Assembly: GCA_020846515.1 (NCBI GenBank)
Contig: JADLDX010000460.1
Span: forward strand, 1 to 14,744
DNA length: 14,744 nucleotides
Source of the DNA: Pirellulaceae bacterium
GTDB lineage: Bacteria > Planctomycetota > Planctomycetia > Pirellulales > Pirellulaceae
Direction: 5' to 3'
Shown here piece after piece: positions 9,991 to 14,744 of the stretch. Within the stretch, counting starts at the first letter, position 1; the number at the start of each line of letters is the position of its first letter. The notes below the pieces were generated by a model. The model was given only the letters and a program-made list of their open reading frames with translations, ran no database searches and was not told where the DNA came from. Made by a program: the position numbers and the translations under genes.

Positions 9991-10518
9991 TCAGACTCGC
10001 CGCGCATCACGCAGCCAGAGAATCTGTCCGGTGTGATGCCTCCCGTGCCAGGCGTAGTATGCCAACGCCGAATTCAGTGTGACTGTTGCTCTCGTAGCTG
10101 GATGGACAAATGCCCGTTCGTAACTGGCAGGCGGAAGGGTTTCCAACAATTGACACCAACGTGCGTGAAGACCATCGAGCAACTGTAGCGAAGGAGTGAT
10201 ACTCCCGATTCGGGATTCGGGTAAATCTGACCACAGGTTCTCGTCGTATGCCTTGATGGTGGGTGTGCTTTCGGTGAGGGTCCATTTGAATCGTATATAG
10301 CTATTTACATGGCTATCGGCGATATGATGTACGATTTGCCGGATTGTCCAATGGCGATATTTCGTGTCGAGCTGAGATTCGGACAAGCCTGCTACGGCCT
10401 GCCGGAGTTGCGAAGGAAGTTGCGCGAGGTCCACAATCCAGGCGCGTCGCATATCGTTGTCCACATCAGCGAGCGAAACAAAGTCGCCAACGGGAAACAC
10501 TGGAGGATCATTCTGCAT
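9991..10518 (-). CDS. DinB/YfiT-family putative metal-dependent hydrolase (bacillithiol-transferase-like)
   Basis: This protein of about 175 residues closely follows the Bacillus subtilis YfiT pattern, a four-helix-bundle DinB-superfamily protein. The conserved opening (PVGDF), QLDTKYRHWTIRQIVHHIADSH, NSYIRFKWTLTE, IKAYDE, FVHPATR and AYYAWHGRHHTGQI are all present and in order. Numbered from the GTG at 10521, the three expected metal ligands are one of His65/His66, His159 and His163. Relatives are annotated as metal-dependent hydrolases or as thiol S-transferases using bacillithiol; which applies here cannot be told from sequence, since thiol usage in this host is unknown. I chose the ATG at 10518 over the adjacent upstream GTG; the Shine-Dalgarno is weak. 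The protein should be cytoplasmic, probably for detoxification. It lies between the two copies of the composite repeat, together with the small secreted-protein gene upstream on the same strand. Confidence 0.9.
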   Translation of the reverse strand: MQNDPPVFPVGDFVSLADVDNDMRRAWIVDLAQLPSQLRQAVAGLSESQLDTKYRHWTIRQIVHHIADSHVNSYIRFKWTLTESTPTIKAYDENLWSDLPESRIGSITPSLQLLDGLHARWCQLLETLPPASYERAFVHPATRATVTLNSALAYYAWHGRHHTGQILWLRDARRV

Positions 10519-10633
10519 CACTACATTCCATTCTTATCCGACGAATGTCTGAGATCACGCCGTCGCCGCGCATGATTCTCCATGACCACAACAGGTGTCG
10601 GCGACTTACGTACGTTTCATGATCCGTCTCAAT

Positions 10634-11122
10634 TTACGGCGGAGAAGCTGTGATTGAGTCTTTGTCGCGATTGACTTTGGCGGTGATTCGAATGTCCAGC
10701 GTAAAGGGAGTGCTCGGTCCACTCATTCCTCGCCCCCTGTTCATTTTCAAAACCTTTTGAAGTAATTCGACATCAATTCCCTCATTTTGCAGGTCATGTG
10801 GGGTGATTTTTTTAAAGTTAAACTTCGTTGCGGAAGGTTCTGGGAAAATCAAGACACTGTAAGCATCTTTTGTAGGCACAGCGTCGAGCAGCGCACCAGA
10901 CTCCTTGCAGTATAAGTAGACAGCGCCTGCCTCGAAGTCTAGGATTGCGAGCCTGTCTTGGACCTTGATTCTCTTATCAGCGATTAGTTCTTTTTTCGAG
11001 AGCATCGAATGGTGCGAGCGAGCTTGCCAGTCTAATGCCTTGGCAGTTTCTGCCGGTTGTGCGTTCGCTTGAGTTGCAATAGCTCCCAGTATCAACGCTG
11101 AAATGAGTCCGCTCTTAAACAT
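10634..11122 (-). CDS. Small secreted protein of unknown function
   Basis: I do not recognise this 162-residue protein. It begins with a clean signal peptide (hydrophobic core about residues 6-16, predicted cleavage after ANA21), so it should be exported. The mature part is basic, with Lys-rich stretches (SKKELIADKRIKVQDR) and a mixed alpha/beta pattern. It has one cysteine (in YLYCKESG), no membrane segment and no visible catalytic motif. The start is well supported by AGGAGG six bases upstream of the ATG, the best ribosome-binding site in the window. The DNA is visibly more AT-rich than its neighbours, and the gene lies between the two composite repeats, so recent acquisition is possible. 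The gap to the DinB gene downstream on the same strand is 115 bases, so co-transcription is possible but not shown. Confidence 0.75.
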   Translation of the reverse strand: MFKSGLISALILGAIATQANAQPAETAKALDWQARSHHSMLSKKELIADKRIKVQDRLAILDFEAGAVYLYCKESGALLDAVPTKDAYSVLIFPEPSATKFNFKKITPHDLQNEGIDVELLQKVLKMNRGRGMSGPSTPFTLDIRITAKVNRDKDSITASPP

Positions 11123-11374
11123 TCAATTCCTCCTACCGCTTGGAGTTACGCGCCGCCTCGACGAACGGCGGGCGTCATCGAGCACGCGCGGCGAGTTCAC
11201 CATCGGGTAAGCGTCTGTGCGCGTGTTCGTGGTATTGCATTTCACTTGTTGGTACCGCTGACTACTGCCCACGGTCTCTTTTTCGGGCCAGAACGGCCGC
11301 CTCAGCAGGGCCGCGTCAAGTAAAGTTTCCATTAGATTTTACACCGCGAGAGAAGAGAGTGCGCAAGAGTTTTG
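11123..11374. other. Gene-free stretch upstream of the small secreted-protein gene
   Basis: Beyond the Shine-Dalgarno, this stretch must hold the promoter of the minus-strand secreted-protein gene, but I cannot identify its boxes. It is rich in short GC inverted repeats (for example CCGCC and GGCGG near 11150-11170). Open frames on both strands have Arg-rich, non-protein-like composition and I treat them as spurious. The left arm of the inverted repeat bracketing copy B begins at 11336. The stretch could be a further dispersed repeat of the host, which a genome self-comparison would show. Confidence 0.4.
11129..11134 (-). promoter_or_regulatory. Strong Shine-Dalgarno of the small secreted-protein gene
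   Basis: On the minus strand the sequence reads AGGAGG, then six bases, then the ATG at 11122. This fixes the start codon. Confidence 0.9.
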
Positions 11375-11436
11375 GTAGCCACCGTCGCCAGTCGGTGGAA
11401 GCCGAAGTCGTAGCCACCGTCGCCAGACGGTGGAGG
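11375..11436. repeat. Tandem palindromic repeat array, copy B (two units)
   Basis: Two units start at 11375 and 11410 (35-bp period) and share the GTAGCCACCGTCGCCAG start with the array at 9653. The second unit keeps the perfect 8-bp stem. The first has GTCGGTGG in place of GACGGTGG, which breaks one pair of the stem, and the second ends GGAGG instead of GGAAG. As at copy A, the array directly precedes the longer structured module, so array and module behave as one composite element. Confidence 0.93.
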
Positions 11437-11652
11437 CGTATCGTTGGATTAACCACTGCTTGAGCGCTGGCCAAGATCCGAATTCGAGTTCTCGTCGCCC
11501 ATGGGCTTGGTCGGGGAGGGCTGAGTGCCTCGACTAACCAGGCGTGAAGCACTTCGCTGAGAACTCGTCTGTGCGGCGCACGCGCCCTCCCCGAAAAATT
11601 CGCTGACGCTATTTTTCGACCCTCCCTGGCGCTGCGCTCGGGAGGGTTAGTT
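11437..11652. repeat. Dispersed structured repeat module, copy B
   Basis: This is the second copy of the module at 9748-9950, same orientation. Relative to copy A it lacks about 11 bases near 11462 and gains about 24 bases after GATCCGAATT (from 11485). Stems are stronger than in copy A. CGGGGAGGGC (11512-11521) is perfectly complementary to GCCCTCCCCG (11584-11593). CGAAAAAT (11592-11599) pairs with ATTTTTCG (11611-11618), and ACCCTCCC (11619-11626) with GGGAGGGT (11640-11647). A further 9-bp pair, CGAGTTCTC (11485-11493) with GAGAACTCG (11559-11567), is specific to this copy. Confidence 0.9.
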
Positions 11653-11688
11653 CTGCTGCTGCGCCAGCCCAATTTAATCTCTCGCGTT

Positions 11689-12444
11689 TCACTTTCCTCT
11701 CGCGGTGTAGAATTCTGTCCCTACGGGACGAATTCCCTTGGCCGCTTTTCGCGATCTCCGGTTTACTGATCTCCAAGCGGCTAGTGCCAAAAACCAACCG
11801 GCGGCTAAATTCACCGGTTCTGGGACGGACGTGATTTGCAGTACGGTGAAGGAATAGCTGCGCTGCGCATCAGTGTCGAACAAAATATGGTCGAGACTAT
11901 CGGCGCTCGACGCGCCAGCGAACGAGAAGTCGGAAAAAGAGGGTTGGCTGGGATCGTAGTCGCCCAAGCGAAACAAGGTCGATCCGTCCCGGGTCGTGCG
12001 TAGATTTATGGTGCCCAGAAGTACAGAGCTACCTTTGGCCGGTACCAAACCTGGATTGGGACCACCCACGTTAAATGGCACGTTACCAAACACTTGAAAA
12101 CTGTTACCCGTGACCGAGAACTCGCGAAAGTCTGGAAACTGTGAAGCGAATGTAAAGCCCTCGATGGTAACGTTACTGCCTTCAAAACGGCCTGCCAGTC
12201 CGAACGAGATGATGCCGTCGTTGGCCAGCCGATTCTCACCGGCCTGTTGAATGAGGTAGATCGGAACATCCACTGTCGAACTAGCGCCAGCTTCAAACTG
12301 CGTAACTGAGCCATCGTTAGAAAACCCCAGAATCATTCCGGCGTTGGCTGTGGCACCTATTGTCAACAATAATCCCAGCGTGACCGTCTGGATCAATGCC
12401 GATGCGCAGGCGCTGAGAACATAGTAGCGGCTAATACATGACAT
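11689..12444 (-). CDS. PEP-CTERM sorting domain protein with cohesin-like ectodomain and odd C-terminal extension
   Basis: This 251-residue protein has a signal peptide (likely cleavage after ANA35) and a beta-rich ectodomain at about residues 36-205. The spacing of AGASSTVDVPIYL, DGIISFGLAGRF, VTIEGFTF, GTINLRT and TLFRLGD resembles cohesin-like beta-sandwich domains of other planctomycete exported proteins. The C-terminus shows a PEP-CTERM sorting signal: VPEP at 207-210, a hydrophobic segment at about 211-224 and the basic cluster RSVNRRSRK at 225-233. Such proteins are processed at the PEP motif by an exosortase and anchored to the envelope; no exosortase gene is in the window. Unusually, 18 residues follow the basic cluster, encoded by a hairpin and an inverted-repeat arm, so the original stop was probably lost or replaced. 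The gene starts 28 bases after the dockerin-protein gene on the same strand, suggesting an operon. The cohesin resemblance is weak and inferred. Confidence 0.82.
   Translation of the reverse strand: MSCISRYYVLSACASALIQTVTLGLLLTIGATANAGMILGFSNDGSVTQFEAGASSTVDVPIYLIQQAGENRLANDGIISFGLAGRFEGSNVTIEGFTFASQFPDFREFSVTGNSFQVFGNVPFNVGGPNPGLVPAKGSSVLLGTINLRTTRDGSTLFRLGDYDPSQPSFSDFSFAGASSADSLDHILFDTDAQRSYSFTVLQITSVPEPVNLAAGWFLALAAWRSVNRRSRKAAKGIRPVGTEFYTARGK
11710..11735. repeat. Hairpin inside the 3' end of the PEP-CTERM gene
   Basis: GAATTC-T-GTCCC (11710-11721) pairs with GGGAC-GAATTC (11725-11735) around a three-base loop, an 11-bp stem with one bulged T. It encodes residues 238-245 of the PEP-CTERM protein, beyond its sorting signal. 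On the minus strand it lies just before the stop, so it could also affect transcript ends. Confidence 0.75.
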
Positions 12445-12472
12445 GGCGTGAACTCAAGCTCATAAAGAAGTC

Positions 12473-14744
12473 TTATTGTGGTGGAAGTGTTTTGCGGAAT
12501 CGCAGGCTGAAAGCTGCGTAATCCTGCGCGTCGACATCACCGTCGGAATCAAAATCAAAGTTCGGATTAAAGCCAGTTGATGTGCGAGTTTTGCGATACG
12601 TCAAACTGAACCGGGCGTTGTCTTGAGCATCGACATCGCGGTCGCCATCGCTATCGCCCAGCATGCGGAAGAATGCATCAGCGGCCACCGGCTGGTTGTT
12701 AACATCGCGACCAAAGAATCGGCTTCCTCCAGGCAAACCATCCTGATCGGCGTCCAGCCAGTTTTCTGCCACCGCTGAATCTTGTCTGTAAATCAACGCT
12801 CCGGAAATGGTCAGGTCATAGTTGCCATCTTTCAAAGAGCCGACGGCATCCACATACGTAGAATCCTCGAACAGCAACGTGATCACTGTCTTGCCGGGTA
12901 TGGTGTTGGTGGATACGATGGGCGTCGTGGGTACGATGCCACCGTTGGCACCGCGCTGAGTCACCACAAAAGCACCGGTATCTATTTGGGCCAGGCCATC
13001 GAGAACGATGCGCACTTGATTGACAATCGAACGTTGCGTGGAACCATCGCCCACAATGATTGCTTCGATCTCTAGCAAGTCCTTGACGGCAATGGTCAAG
13101 ATCTTTTCAGCCGTCGCTCCGTGAGAGTCCGCTGTTTGCACGCGAATGCTCAACTGCGATCGGCTCTCGAAGTCCAGCTTGCGGGCGGTTCTCAGTTCGG
13201 AGCCGTTCACGGTGAAGGCGGCGTTGTCATCATCGCCAGCCCCCGACACGAGGCGAAACGAGTGACCGGCGAGCGAATCAATATCTGTGGCCGAAAGTGT
13301 GCCGATGAGAGTACCAGCGGGTAGGTTTTCGCTAATGATGTTTGACGCGATCGCTAGATCGCTCGGCGGGTCGTTGACTGGTGCGATCGTTATGGTCAAC
13401 GTTTGCCTACTACTCGATAGCTCCGCGTCGGCCACGTGCAACTCAAGCATGGCCGAGCCGAAGGCGTTTACCGCGGGCGTGAATCGCAGTTCGCCTGTGG
13501 GAGAGATAGTGGGCAATATCGAGAACAAGTCAGAGTTCGAGACGCTATCAATCACAAACGTTAATGCGTCTTGCTCGGCCGGGCCCGGTGACATGGAACC
13601 CAGCCACGTAGTGAAGAGCACATCGCCCGCGTCTTCATCCGTTACCAAATTGCTTTGGACGATCGTGAAAGCCGGCGCATCATTTACGGCTTGTACAACT
13701 TGACTCGCCACCATCACGGTAGGACTGAGTGAGTTGGTTACCAAAGCGGCTGGCAAAATGCTTGTTCCATTTGCCAATCCATCGGAGCCATCCCAACCAC
13801 GATAGGTCAAGTTGCCCGCGTGGCCATAAAAATCCGTCGACGGTAAGAAGCGGATGCGTGTTGTGGTATCGGCAGACAGCAATAGCACGCGCGAGTCCGT
13901 CAATTGAGGAACTATCCACTGCCAATTGCCGGCGGTGAGCGCGAATTGCCAACGGCCATGCGTTTCGTCAACCTGCGTGACTGCCAGGCCAGATTTTGGA
14001 CCATCGATGTCGCTGAATGTGCCTTGCAGCAGGCTCGCCACCAACAACCCCGCATGGTTACCCTCTAGAACATCTTCCTGGATCGGTGGTAGAGAGCCAT
14101 TGAGAGACAGAGTGGGCGGCTGGTTAATGATCGTTGTAAAAGTTCGCACATAGTTTCCGCCAACTGCTCCGTTGCCATCACCATCCAGTGCCAGTCCGGC
14201 GTAGTCGCGCAGGCCCGAACTCGCCTGGCTGATGATCGTCAATCGGTAACGCCCAGTACCCAACACCTGGCCTGGAGGCAGCGCGAGTATCAGCTCGGTA
14301 GTGCCTTCTATGTAGCTGAACGCGAGTACATAGATTGAGTCGTTGGCATCATCAAACAGGCCATTGCCTCCGTCACTGCGCAGCTCGAACAGTGAACTTG
14401 AAAGAGCGCCGACTTGCTCAAGCGGCTCGCTAAGCAGTAGCTTGATTTGCGATGTTTCTGCCAGGATCAGGCCCGAATCGTGCACAGCACCAGGCGTACT
14501 ACCTAAGACCGTGACCGGTAGAGCATCCAGACTCGATCCGCGAAACTCATAAGCGCCGAGGTCCACGATTGAATTCTGAGGGATCCACTCCACCGAACGC
14601 GCTGAAGCTAGCACAGCGATAGAGTCGTATGCGGCCAATAGTTGATAGGTAAAGCGTTTGCCACTGGAGATACCGACCGTAGGTGAGAGTTGAAACGCCG
14701 TCCCAGGTCCGTAGTCAAAGCGAATTCGACCATCGGCGAACAGA
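12473..14744 (-). CDS. Large exported cadherin-like, dockerin-type protein (5' part outside the window)
   Basis: The frame stays open to the right edge, so this is the C-terminal part, about 757 residues, of a larger surface protein. Residues here are counted from the TTG codon at 14638. VDLGAYEFRGSSLD (25-38) is a motif that often closes beta-helix domains in planctomycete giant proteins. Then come a bacterial Ig-like domain (about 41-170), two cadherin/VCBS-like domains (about 178-320 and 321-422, each ending near NDAP or NDPP), a cadherin domain (about 424-520, with TDIDS and LDFES) and a planctomycete C-terminal beta domain (about 525-655). It ends with two EF-hand-like dockerin loops at 662-673 (DSDGDRDVDAQD) and 695-706 (DFDSDGDVDAQD), in which positions 1, 3, 5, 7, 9 and 12 are all Asp. 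The domains predict calcium-dependent adhesion or assembly outside the cell. No membrane anchor is visible. The PEP-CTERM gene follows 28 bases later. Confidence 0.88.
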   Translation of the reverse strand, partial: LFADGRIRFDYGPGTAFQLSPTVGISSGKRFTYQLLAAYDSIAVLASARSVEWIPQNSIVDLGAYEFRGSSLDALPVTVLGSTPGAVHDSGLILAETSQIKLLLSEPLEQVGALSSSLFELRSDGGNGLFDDANDSIYVLAFSYIEGTTELILALPPGQVLGTGRYRLTIISQASSGLRDYAGLALDGDGNGAVGGNYVRTFTTIINQPPTLSLNGSLPPIQEDVLEGNHAGLLVASLLQGTFSDIDGPKSGLAVTQVDETHGRWQFALTAGNWQWIVPQLTDSRVLLLSADTTTRIRFLPSTDFYGHAGNLTYRGWDGSDGLANGTSILPAALVTNSLSPTVMVASQVVQAVNDAPAFTIVQSNLVTDEDAGDVLFTTWLGSMSPGPAEQDALTFVIDSVSNSDLFSILPTISPTGELRFTPAVNAFGSAMLELHVADAELSSSRQTLTITIAPVNDPPSDLAIASNIISENLPAGTLIGTLSATDIDSLAGHSFRLVSGAGDDDNAAFTVNGSELRTARKLDFESRSQLSIRVQTADSHGATAEKILTIAVKDLLEIEAIIVGDGSTQRSIVNQVRIVLDGLAQIDTGAFVVTQRGANGGIVPTTPIVSTNTIPGKTVITLLFEDSTYVDAVGSLKDGNYDLTISGALIYRQDSAVAENWLDADQDGLPGGSRFFGRDVNNQPVAADAFFRMLGDSDGDRDVDAQDNARFSLTYRKTRTSTGFNPNFDFDSDGDVDAQDYAAFSLRFRKTLPPQ

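Larger units (their letters stand above)
11336..11713. repeat. Imperfect inverted repeat bracketing repeat copy B
   Basis: The left arm at 11336-11361 reads ATTTTACACCGCGAGAG on the plus strand and continues AAGAGAGTG. The right arm at 11690-11713 reads ATTCTACACCGCGAGAG on the minus strand and continues GAAAGTG. Sixteen of the first 17 bases match, and the ends differ by a small indel. The bracketed segment of about 378 bp contains all of copy B. Such ends are what a small non-autonomous mobile element would show, but I see no target-site duplication, and copy A lacks these arms. Confidence 0.6.

Noticed and set aside
9840..10082. Small plus-strand open frame across repeat copy A
   Set aside because: It lies in a dispersed non-coding repeat, overlaps the 3' end of the DinB gene on the other strand, and has no ribosome-binding site; the same peptide would appear wherever the repeat lies.
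10562..10605. Inverted repeat GTCGCCG/CGGCGAC between the secreted-protein and DinB genes as a terminator
   Set aside because: The loop is about 30 bases and no T-run follows on the minus strand, so the support is too weak.
11123..11463. Open frames on both strands in the gene-free stretch and repeat copy B
   Set aside because: Their products are Arg-rich with no domain pattern, they run into the palindrome repeats or mirror them, and starts are unsupported.
1..14744. tRNA, rRNA, integrase or transposase genes
   Set aside because: I saw no cloverleaf-like sequence, rRNA motif or recombinase/transposase motif on either strand.

Overview
The window looks like chromosomal DNA of a planctomycete, most likely of the Pirellulales (Rhodopirellula/Blastopirellula type). 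The evidence is the set of families seen together: a secreted DUF1501 protein with a Tat-type leader, a secreted squalene-cyclase-like repeat protein behind a giant DUF4175-like coiled-coil membrane protein, a planctomycete-type ECF sigma factor, a PEP-CTERM protein, and a very large exported protein with cadherin-like domains and a C-terminal pair of dockerin-type calcium loops. This is family recognition from the reading frames; no database search was run.

Layout. Left block, plus strand (1-8545): a giant envelope protein with three N-terminal membrane segments and more than a thousand residues of predicted coiled coil; a secreted alpha/alpha-barrel repeat protein that overlaps it by ATGA; and, after 71 bases, a DUF1501 protein. 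Next is a short convergent gap with hairpins (8546-8667), then an ECF sigma factor on the minus strand (8668-9288). The middle (9289-11688) is accessory in character. It holds two same-orientation copies of a composite, hairpin-rich repeat (9653-9950 and 11375-11652). Between them lie a YfiT/DinB-type metal-dependent hydrolase or thiol transferase and a small secreted protein of unknown function, both on the minus strand. Right block, minus strand: the large dockerin-type protein (cut by the right edge) followed after 28 bases by a PEP-CTERM protein.

How the parts may work together. The left block is probably an envelope operon. In other planctomycetes such giant proteins and cyclase-like repeat proteins often lie near MoxR/DUF58/BatA genes, but none of those is inside this window. 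The right block pairs a dockerin-bearing exported protein with a membrane-sorted PEP-CTERM protein whose ectodomain resembles the cohesin fold, so a surface-tethering pair is a testable idea.

The most unusual feature is the repeat family. Short tandem units containing a perfect 8-bp stem precede a module of about 200 bp. In that module several complementary segments interleave as in a pseudoknot, and the second copy carries two distant changes that are complementary to each other. The second copy is also bracketed by an imperfect inverted repeat, and one arm of it supplies the last codons and stop of the PEP-CTERM gene.
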